64,000 nt of DNA, taken from the NCBI GenBank assembly GCA_035048485.1, contig CM068580.1:40413585-40477584 (forward strand), in the 5' to 3' direction. A program made the translations under genes and the position numbers. Under the pieces are notes generated by a model. The model did no database searches, had not been told where the DNA came from, and was given only the letters and a program-made list of their open reading frames with translations. Of this stretch, positions 35,001-47,000 are shown one piece after another. Numbering within the stretch: the stretch's first letter is position 1; each line of letters opens with the position of its first letter. The stretch comes from Pteria penguin. Taxonomy: Eukaryota; Mollusca; Bivalvia; Pterioida; Pteriidae.

Positions 35001-38000
35001 ATATGAAAGGGTGTGGCTTGTTGTTGTTCATGTGGGTTTCAAAGTTGGGGTCAGGTCCCTGGGGTGGGGGAAAATGGGCGGGTTCGGAAAAGCTTATCTT
35101 GGCTTCTCCTACTTAACTAAAAGGGGAAAACAAAACTTTTGGTGGTGTCATGTGAAAAATGTGGTTTGTATTTGTGCATATGAGTTTCAACGTTGGGGTC
35201 AGGCCCCTGGGGTGGGGGAAAATGGTCAGGGTCGGAAAGGTTTTCCGGGCTTCAACTCCTTATCTAAAGGGGAATAAAACTTTTGATGGTGTCAAATGAA
35301 AGGATGTGGCTCGAAGACCACATTAAAATATGATGTTAGCGTTGCCCTATTTTTAACAAAGGAGATAGATTTACAGCTTCAGGCATTCTTTATGAATTTA
35401 TAAGAAGATAGGTGTGGCCCAGTGGATAAGGTGCTCGGCTCGTGATCGAGAGGTCGCGGGTTCGACTCCCGCCCGGGGCACACCGGTGTTCTGTCTTTCG
35501 GATTAGACAGTAAAAACCGAGGTCCCGTGTCACGGTAGGCGTGGCACGTAAAAGATCCCTCACTGCTTCGGATGGGTCCGTTGCAAAGGTCTAAATTTGT
35601 ATGCAATGCATCAGGCAGATGCCGTCACCATATACGTGAAATAATCGTGGAGTGACGTAAAACAATAATCAAACAAAAAAACCAAAAAATCGATAACTTT
35701 AATTTGAAGTGACTGGTAAGAATAGTTTGAGTTAACGAAAGTTAGAGTTAATGATCTAAATTTGAAGTGACCGTGTAAAATAGTTCGAGTTAACGAAAGT
35801 TCGTGTTAATGATCTGTAATATTAACATACAAGTTTATAAGAGTTACAGTTTACATAAAGTTACATTGTATATAGACGGTGCTTTTCTACACTCCCGACT
35901 ATTTCTAATTTTCTATTCTAATTGTACTTGAAAGAAACACTTGTTGAATACATTATTGGTTTTTTTTTTTCACATGTCTACAACAGGTACAATTTATTAA
36001 ACATTAGGGTCGATATCCTGTTCATGATCATTTAACTTCCTTGTTGTCTAAGTACTTGTTGAAAGTCCAACAATCACATTTAGATGGACATTTTGATGCA
36101 GATAACGTTTTGTTGGATAGAAAAATTTGTTGTTTTATTTTTATCCTATGTGCATTGCGCACCTACGAAATCAGTATCAGGTTAAAAAAAAAGTGTGCAT
36201 TAAACAAGAGTGATAATGGTAATTCATGATAATTCAGAAATTCAAACTACATATATCTACATCATTACATGTAGTATATTTCATTAATTTTTGTATGCAA
36301 ACTTGTACTCATTAAATGATTGCAATTAAAAGCAATTAATAGGCAATGGGATACTGGTAGCGTTCTACCTCGTGTCGATCATGTGTCAATTAATCTTTCT
36401 TACCGATTTAATGGTCCGTGTGTGCCTTCACTGCAGATTTTATTACTTTTTATGCTTAACACTTGTCTCAGGACATTTCAGTTTGATATTTACCTCTGCA
36501 TGATCAAGTGCGAGTTCAAGTTATTGAGAGAAAAATATGAATAGTAATAAATAATGGGGCTTTAAAATTTATACGAGTTATTGAAAATTCGACTTGCCAA
36601 ATTCGAGTTACGGGGAGTAAAGATACTATAAGATCTAGAAATGAAATTGGGACTTTTAGATCAGTTTGAGATAATGAGAGATTTGAGTCATTGGTATTTG
36701 AGTTAACAGGAGTTGACTGTATATGCCTTTGCAAACTCTGTATTTGAATAATGATTTCTCTATTCTGTTTTTTTGCAGAGTGGTTTCACAGCTGATCCAA
36801 GAAGGTAAGTACATTTAAAGTATAAAAACTTCTTTTAACAATGGAAACACCTTTACAAAGCTATTACTGTGAAGTTTTTCAGTAAGCAGTGTAGAATTAT
36901 GTAATCAAAGAAAAACTTTTATATGAAGGAATACTTACTTAGTACCTGATATGATTTATTAATAGCCATGTATGGGTCGGATACTGCCAAGAGTAAAGCA
37001 GTATGAAACTGAATCTGTACTTTTTAAATAATTTCATATTTTTTTCCATGAAATTTTTCAGCAATGTTTTTCACTTACTTTATAGTGCTTAATAGTGACA
37101 TCTTCTACTTGCATCATGATTAAAACATTTACAAGATGCTTTTAGCATCAGGAAATTATATCTTTGATGGCATTCAAGTATAAAGAACAGGGTTAAAATG
37201 TAGCGGAAAATTTTCACAAAATACAGATGTTGCATCTTAGTAGACAGATTTTAAGCCTGCTTTGGTCGCAGAAGATGGTCACAATGGCATATTTAGGAGG
37301 AGCAGAAGGGCAACCCTTACCTCTGGCATTGACCCAAAATTTTATCAAAAACCCTGTATTTTGGTCCATTTTTTGTCAAAACCGACAAAATTCGCCCCGA
37401 CAAAGGAGGTGTTGGATCCACCACTGGGTTATTCAAGGATAAAAAAGTCAACAGATTTGGAACACTGAAAAAATGATTAAACTTGGTAGGCATGAAGTAC
37501 TCATGGTCCCCTACAAATGTTTTTTTATGTGGATCCATCAACAGGTGACGCCACCACAGACAAAAAGTAGATCACAGAGGGTACCCCCCATTTGACAAAC
37601 TACTTCTTCAGACCGACTTCTTACAGAGACTGACTAAATGCATAGGAATGAGGGATATGTGAATAAGTGTATTCTTTCACATATTTAACTTCTTCAGAAT
37701 CGCTTGAATCGTTTTGGGGGTTTATTCACTTGAATCGTTTTCATGAAATTTTGTAGGAATGAAGTATTCATGGTCCCCTACAAGTGTTTTTAGCTCACCT
37801 GAGCCAAAGGCTCAAGTGAGCTATAGTCATAGTGCGCCGTCCGTCGTCGTCGTCCGTCGTTAACTTTTTCACATTTTCAACTTCTTCTCTGGAACTACAT
37901 TGCAGATTTGGATCAAACTTTGTGTAAATGATGTACTCAAGGTCCCCTACTAAAATTGTGTTCGGGATCCAGATTCCCTCAGGGGTGGATCCAGGGCGGG

Positions 38001-41000
38001 ACCAAAAGTGCCCAAAAGGGTACCCCTCTTCAAACATCTTTTTCTCCAGAACCAGTACATAAATGGGGAAACTAATTGCATTTCAACAATCTATAAAGAT
38101 GGGTTATTAAAAATTGTGTTCGGGGTTAAGATCCGTCAAATAGAAATTTACGCTTTTTTGACGTGTTTCTGGACTTAGTCATTTCAATGAAGAAAAGTGT
38201 CATGTTTTTCAGTTAATTGATATTGATGATTTCTTAACGACTATTTTGATCATAATTGTGGTAAGGAATATTATTGTGAAAGAATTTTGTCATTATCTCA
38301 ATTTTTGGATTTTTTATGAATTTTTTAAGACTTCCAAAAAAAGGGGGGGGGGGGGGTTGGCCATTTTTCACAACTCTTTCTACGAAACCACATGAAAGAT
38401 TTTAATGAAACTTGGAATACATGATGCACTAAAAGTCCTCTATCAATCTGGTAAATTTCATCCAAATTGGTTAACAGATAATGCCACCATGTCTAAAAAG
38501 TAGGTCTCACAATGGTACATATACCACTTGGTAATTGAAATATGGAGAGTAGCGGTTCAAATCCAGCTGTGGTGAAAAAAATTTTTGTTTTTTTTTTTTT
38601 ACACATCTAAATAAGTTTTTAGATGTTTCTCAACACTCAACATATGAAATTAGGAATTTTACGTTTAAGACTTCCAAAAAATAGGGGGGGGGGCCATTTT
38701 TCACATTTTCAACTTTTTCTACAAAACTGTTTGAAGGATTTTAATAAATCTTGGTAGAAATAAGTCACTTATGATCCTCTTCAAATTCTGTTGTTTTCGT
38801 CCAGACCTCTTTACAGGTGGCGCCACCATAGTCAAAAGTAGGTCACAAAAGAGTTCCCTCCTTTAACAATATTCTTTTTCATACGGGCTGTATACAGAGA
38901 CAAACAGAATGCATAGAAATGATCTAGAGGGATGAGTGAAGACGTATTGTCATTTTGGTTCCCTTCCAAAATCAAATTTTAGAATTTTTTTTCGACATTT
39001 CTTTGGACTTGGTGATTCAATGCAGAAAAAAGTGTCATATTTCCTAGTTAATTGATAATGATGATTTCTTATGGACTATTGTAATCATAATTATGGTAAG
39101 GATTGTTACTTTGAAAGAATTTTGTCAATATCTCAATTTTTGGATTTTCTATGAATTTTTTAAGACTTCCAAATGAGGGTGTATAGGAACAATTCAATCA
39201 CATTTTTCACTTCTGCTGTTATACCGCATGAAAGATCTTAATGAAACATGGAATACATGAAGTACTAAAGGTCCTCTATCAATATGGTAAATTTCATCCA
39301 AATTGGTTAACAGATAATGTCACCATGTCTAAAAAGCAGTTCTCACAATGGTACATATACCACTTGGTAATTGAAATATGGAGAGTAGCGGTTCAAATCC
39401 AGCTGTGGTCAAAAAAATTTTTTCATTTCTTTACACATCTAAATAAGTTTTTAGATGTTTCTCAACACTCAACATATGAAATTAGGCAATTTTAAGTTAG
39501 ATCTGGACAATATTTGAAACAATTGTTGTTTATGACCCAGACTTGAAATCAGTCAACAAAAGGCCCCACCTAAAGAAAATGACTAACTTGTTGCCCTGAA
39601 TGACATCTTGCAGAGACAAAGGAAATGCTTAATATCAAAATCACCCGAGTGGAAGTGCAAAAAAGTGTTGTTTTTTATTCTAGCCTGAAATAAAATTTGA
39701 CATATTTTCAACATCTGTGTTGACTTGGTCACATTAATGCAAAAATAAATGAATTCTTCCTTCATGCATGACTGATCATCTAGGTACTCAGGTGAGCGAT
39801 ATAGGCCCACTTGGGCCTCTTGTTTTTGTATCCCGATCTGTCAGCAGGTGGCGCCGCCACAGACAATAGTAGGTCAGAGATGGTACCCTCCTGTAACAAA
39901 TTTCTTCTTCAGATCAGCTGCTCATAGAGACGAACCAAATGCAAAAGAATGATCAATCTAGATGGATGTGTGAAGAAATGTTACTCTTTTTGGTTCCATT
40001 CTGAGGTCAAAGTTTTGACGTTTTATCAACATTTGGTCTATTTGAAGTGTTGATGTTTTTTCATCCAGATCTGTGCACAGGTTTTTGAGTATCCATTTCC
40101 TGTAAATTGTTATAGATTTAAGGGTTATGAATTTTAATTTGTCCTGCATAAACAATTGCTTTATGTTGATGATGATTCAAATTTTACGCTCCGTTTTCAC
40201 TTTTCAGTACAAAAAGTAGTCACAACACTATAAACATCAGGGAATATATATGTATTTATCTGCAAATTTCTCAAACTTCAATTGATTAAGGAAATTTTGT
40301 TCAGGTGAGCGATATAGGCGTACTTGGGCCTCTTTTTTTATTGCACAAGTTCTTTGTCGTTAAAATTCCCCATTGGCCAGAAAATGCTGTAAAACATTTT
40401 TACGGCGTTGAGCATTTTCTCAACAGTCTTCTAGCGATCGTAAAAATTTTACCTCTACACCGCCTTTTTAATCCACGTAACAAAGTAGTACCTTCTTTAA
40501 AGTACTAAACGTAGTAAAAGTTCTTGCAAAACCGGCTTTGTTATCCTTGTTATTAAAATTTCATTGCACAGAAATAGGTTTAAGCATTGGTCTGCTTAAC
40601 TTAAATTATCAATATATTGCCCTAAAACACGTATTATTCTGTCGCTTATTGTGTGTGTTAAAATATTCATTCGCCGTGATGACGCAAGCCGATTATGAAT
40701 TACAATTGCACTTCATGGGAATTTTTCCAAATATGGGGAAGACCACGTGACATATTGCCTTATTTGGATAAATCGTAGTAGAACGCTTGTAACACACGCG
40801 ATCAAGGCCTAATTTGACATTAAGCGCCAATATGGAAACCGATCGCGCAATCTTCGAAATATATATAATAATATAAATAATATAATAATAATATCTGTAG
40901 ATATAAATTTCAGTCTAAAAAGAAGAAATAAAATATTTCATAGAATCCTAAATATAGACTGGCAATGCGTATCACGAAGATGTCTAGACAGGTGACCACT

Positions 41001-44000
41001 AATTCATAACGAGGCTGACCTAGGTTCAAGTGACGCGTTATCGGTTATTTTTATCTCACTGGATTTCGCTTTGTTTCATTCAGAGACATTTACAGTGTAT
41101 ATATGTCTCTGTTTCATTCATTTAACCCAGAATCAACAAATATCGACAAAATTAATTACATCCTCAAGCCTAAACATCACGAGCCTTTTGTAAATTACAC
41201 CAGGTACTGTTAACCTATGCTGTGTATGCTACGAATTTTAAAAATAACTACACGCAGTGTGTACAGCTTCTTATCTGCCCTTACTGTCTTTGCTATAAAT
41301 AACACTTGATGGACAGGGAATAGCCTTTACAAAATGGCGGTGGTCACTTGTCTCTTTGCGCAGCGATAGCAAGCTAGAGCAGGTAACTCCAGTCTATCTT
41401 AAACAAGCTAGCTTTTTAAAAAGTTAAAGTTGTAATCGGAATAGCATTAAATGATCAAGATGTTGGTCACGAAGCCAAATAGCTTTATGTTAATGGCAAT
41501 TACTTGCTTGTTTTTGCGCAGTTGTAAATTTTCCCGCTAAAATTTCTAGAGCCAGGCCTCATTTTTTCCTTATTAGGGAAGTAGCATGTGTATATATCAC
41601 GTGGTCTTTCACATATCTGGAAAAGTTCCCACGACGGCGTAAAAATTGGCAGCCGAGAAAGTTTTGAAATCGCTTACAAAATTTAATGCGGATGTAAAGG
41701 ATGATAGCATGGATTAAGACAGAATTTTTAGATTGAATGCCTGGAAAATAAATTACGTAGAACTTACATGTGAAGATTTATTCCAAATCAACCGATGAAG
41801 TGCGATTGTGATGCACAATCGGCTTGCGTCATTACGGCGAACGGGATGGCGTTGTAGCCCTTACACGTGCACATACAATAAACGACCGAATAAGTAGTGT
41901 TTTTGGACGATATATAGAAGCTGTTGGCCCTAATGTCAGTGTTAGTAGCGTAGACAAAAACAGAAACCTAGACCATATCTTAAAACAAATTAAGCATAAG
42001 GTTTCCATATTTTACAGGCAATGGTAACAACTCGTCCATTTCTTTTTAAAAAAAAGGCAATGGTGTTCAATTGATTTCACATGTACATTCTTTGTGAAAA
42101 GATATTTGACATATTTCTGCAAAAATATTGTAAAGAACAATAAAATGTTATGATATATTATATGATATATGGCTGTTGGTCCTGGAGCTTTTATTTTTAC
42201 TCTATTCAAAAAATTGTTGGAATTCAACAAAAAAGATGAACACAACTGGTAATATCTGCTACTTTTGACAGCTTTAAATCAAATTTAGCTCGACGCCTTT
42301 GTGGCTCTTCAAGCCTTTGATTCATCAAAGGGTATGGGTACCATTCCTCTTGTGGTGTGTGGGTACTATGTGACTGGGATCAAGAAGTCGAAGGTCAGTT
42401 TAGTACCATGGATTTTATTGCCATGTGAGGAGATGCCACACTTGACCTTGTTCTTACTTCTTTCTATGTGACTGACCCTCGTCATCTGTCATTTGTTACA
42501 TTACTGTATATGCATAGTGAAAGAATTCAATTTTTTTTAGGCAAACAGAAAACATGGATTTGGGTGAGTATAGTATTTTGTAAATGTCCTGTGTGCACTG
42601 TTGTTGAAAACTGAATCAATTTGACAGAAAAGACCATAAAATAATAAGATTACATCAGTTGTTATAGTTAGGATTTGAACACCTTCACAGTGTCAAGGTT
42701 GCAACAAAATGTTCCTCGCACATCAGGGAAGAAAATCACTTAAATCTTAAGGGGCCAAGTGGGTCCCCAAGTCAAAAATTTTAGGCGCCCACATTGAAAA
42801 CAATTAGCCCACATCCAAAATGACATTTACAATTTCATTTGTAACACCAATTTAGTGAATTAACATACCAGAGTAGTTACAATTGCTCTCTTTCAATGTC
42901 ATGCTCAATCTTTCTCAACCTTTCATAGAACATCTTCATCCTCACTCAGACTCTCATCACCGTCATCCTCACATTCACTCTCCTCACTCACATCTAAATC
43001 ACCACTCCACTCCTCTTCTGATCATATCCTTACTCTTTGAAGTACGAATTTCGACATTGTATTTGCGCTCTAGAACCTCTGGTTTGTAGCAGTGGTTTGG
43101 AGACGCCTTGGTTGTGTCTCAACATTTCGTCCGTTATTGGTCAATATGAAACTCTTTGTGTGTTTACTCAACAAACAGTTGGTAGGCAGGTGGGGAGTTC
43201 GGATTGATGATGACATAGACTGGCAATTATGTTCTAATGATGACATTGACGAGGTTAAGAGAGTGCTTTTAGTTGACTGAAATTTAACAGTAGTAAGAGC
43301 GTCTCATTGACATCGATTAGATAGGACGAGATGAAACTGGGAGAAAATTACAGTCGGAATTTCACGGTCGCCAAGTGGGCGATAAGAATTAGGTTTTTCG
43401 GGAGCCCAAAGCAAAATTTTGTCGCATTGATGAGTGTGTGAGCTCTTATTTTCAGCCCTGCACATACTAAAGATGCAGTCTGGACATCATCTGGCTATAA
43501 ATTCCATATGATTACTAGATATAATTTCCATGACAGTGACTTAGCACATAAATGTAATGTATAGATTGTGAACTGGAAAGAAGAGTATGTGAAAAATTTT
43601 CCTTAAAGGGCTTCACAAACGTTAATGCATTATTACTTTTGTGTACATGTATGAACTAATACCAGGATGTATTTTTGGTCTCAACGTGATGTTTACAGAA
43701 ATATGTTTCCTGATTTGTTCAATGTTTCACTTGGTACCAATCTGATTAAAACCACATCTTTATTCCGCTTCTCTATTTGTCCCATTGTGGAAAAAGATCT
43801 CGCAAAACCTCGTAAGGGGTCATGTTCTGGTGAACTCTGACTTTCAGCCAATCAGTAGATTGGCTACAAATTCCCAGGAATGAAATCAACATCCCTAACA
43901 TTTGTGACCTACAAGGTGGTTTTGAACAGGGTTATATATTGTGTCACTATCACATGCTTAGCCGAGTCATTGATTTGCTATGGGAACTAAAGGTTTTGGT

Positions 44001-47000
44001 GACTAAAAGTCATCAGAGTTCACCAGGACTTGAGCCCTTATGGGGTTTCACCAGATCTTTATCTGCAATGGGACAAATATTTAAGCGGAATAAACATTTG
44101 GTTTTAATCAGATCGACTTGGTACTAGTCTAATATTAACTCTCTAGGTTTTTGCAATAGTGACTTGCATCAAGGGTTTGTGTGACAGACATATCACAAAT
44201 CATGTGACATGGGAAAAATTCAAAGTTCTGAATTCATTAAAATTTTGATACTGTTGTTTCACTTTACCACAGCATATATTTATGACAAAAGAGAAGAGAA
44301 AAAAATTGTTCTATTGTAACTAACACTGTATTCAGCATAATAGGCCAAACAAAAATTATGTTTCCACTTTCCTAACTGACCCTATTTTGTATCGCCAACC
44401 CTATAAATTCTTTTCGAGGTTGGGAATAAAAACTAGGTACTTTAAAAGGTGAAAAATGATGGTGGGAAAAAGGCTTCAAATAAAGTACATGCTCAAACCT
44501 TTACGAGACCTGTTAAAGCTGTATACCCTATGTTTGCTAGTACAGTGCATATTATAGGTAAATTTATTCTAAATTGTTTTGATTATATATATAAGCCTGA
44601 AACATATTAAAAAAGGACCATTGCAAATGTTGTGATCAGATTCGTTGTATCAAGTGAGATTGGACTGTCTAAAACGTGATGTTTGTTAACAGAATGTTTA
44701 CAACCAACATATTACGTGATCTCATTCGGAAGCTGCATGTCATGGAGGGCGATGTAAATAAAGTTGACAAGTAACTTGAGAAATCTGCATTGAAGTCTCT
44801 AAAGTTATTATTTACTGAAATTGTTTTCTTTGTTTTCTTCAAGGTATTTGTTTTGATTAAACTGCGCATGTGCGAAGTCAGGTTATGGTTGTATTTATGG
44901 AATGCCCTCTTTATTTACAAAGTATTTTGTTTTTATTTTGATATCTCCAAGGGTTTGAAGCAACAAAAATGTTATTCATGCAATCGAGATGGAAAACTTG
45001 CGACTCTTAAATAATAGCAAGACTAATATTGATGATTCTAATTTTGGTTCCACTACTTCCGGTTGTACTTTTAATTTCTTTATTTAGCAAAGTTTAAAAT
45101 TTGATTTGATTGATACATGTGCCCCCTCCCCCTTTTCGGAAATCCTGGATCTGCCACTGGAAGTGGATATTACGTTTTGGTCCAGATGGTCCCACAGCTC
45201 AAATCAAGATTTACAGGATAAAATTCATACTTCAGGAAATTTTCAATGAATTTTCATCGGAATTGAATGTTTACGATGATTAGTAATTCACATTTTCATT
45301 GCGCTTATGGGTTCAACTACGGTATATACTCTCCTTTAAGTCAGATTTTTGGGAGAAAAATATCGTAGTCGAAATGCAAAACTGACTTGTAGGCGTGATA
45401 CTACATGAACAGAAAAAATCTGACTTTGATCTGAAGTGAAATTTTGCCGTTGATGAACAGAAAATGCAGGCATCACTCGCCATAGATAGTAAACGTGATA
45501 TTCCCCGGTCGTTTAGTACTTTTAAAGAGGATTTTATGACAATAAAATGGGTATTGCGTGGCCAACAGTTTTTATACATGAAGCTGTTATATATCGGTTC
45601 TTCATTGTTTATTTGATCCAGTTCAATACCATTTACAAACTGATTAAATGTGTAGAATTGACAAGTTAACGAGCCGTAACAAAAGGCAAACATAACCTTA
45701 TGGAGAAAGTTAAATGTCCCTGACCAGATAGTCATTGTTAAATAACATAACACAGAATCCACTAGTACCAAGGATGAGGACAATCATATCTATGATGACA
45801 TTCCTTTGTCAGAACTAAGATCAAACTGCTGTTAATGATAGTGATGATGTCAGCGACAACAAGTTGGAAGGCTGGGGTCCGAAATACGTCCGTTCAAAGT
45901 AAATGGCCATTTTCATGTATTCTTAGAAAAGAAGCTATATGTAACTGAAAGCAATTTAAATGCCCTGCTATTGAATAGGTCATTTAAATCCCCTTGTATT
46001 GTTTAGTATACATGAGTGATACCGCAGGATCAATAGAGTGAAAAGGCTCCCAAGCCATTTTGTTATTATTGTTATTCTCAGCACTTTGACTGCAATTTTC
46101 TCGGAAACGGCTTGACCAACAAGATTTGATCTCTGCTTCTTACTTATTGAGCCAGGGGAAATTGATTGACGAAACAAAAATTGAAAAATTGTTCTTTTAA
46201 CGAAAATTACGCAACAGTGGTAATTGTATCAATTTTCTTAAATACAAGTTTATTATTTAAGATAGACTCTTCAACTCTTCAATGTCATATTTGACAGGTG
46301 TGTTCTTGACATTGAAATCAACGCTGATTACGTAGCTTTTATGGTATAGCCGCTTTTTAAGTTTAAAAATTACGTAATTTTTAAACTTTTTTATTTCAAG
46401 CCTAAGCATTTCAAAAATGGTACAAAACGATTTAGAATGTCAATTTCATAGTGAAAAAGTTTCTTTTAATATTTGAAATCCATTTTTGATTGAGAAATTT
46501 AAGTTTTTCAAAAATTTGGTTAGTTAAGTAATTGTTTTATAACTTGCTTATTTTTTGTTGTATGATCACCAAACTTTGAATCAGCAAAGGAGAAGGGTTG
46601 GCTCTTTTGAATTATATTTTCAAAAACATTGTAATATTTGCCCCCATCCCGCTAGCGTCTGCAATACCTATTGAGAGAGGGTCTTAAAGGTGCCAAAATT
46701 TTGCCCTGATTTTTCAATTCCATTTTCTGAAAAAAGCTTAACTGTCATATTTTCTAGGTTCATATCTTTACCACCATTAAAAGCCGATACCATAGATTTG
46801 TTTTAGTTTGGCCGCTATTTGAATTTAAAGATTTTATATAATTACGTAATTTGCAAAACTTTTTTATTTTTAGTATTATTGTTTCCAGAGTATTATGAAA
46901 CGATTACCCACAACAATTTCAGTATGAAACGGGTTTCTCAGTATTTGAAAGTGAGAAATTTAAAGATTTTTAAGAATATCTTACTTGCGTAACTTTCATG

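Noticed and set aside
45313..45783. 156-codon minus-strand ORF in vasa intron 3
   Set aside because: Ser/Phe/Cys-rich, no domain, no splice context, antisense to AT-rich intron DNA. Chance is likely.
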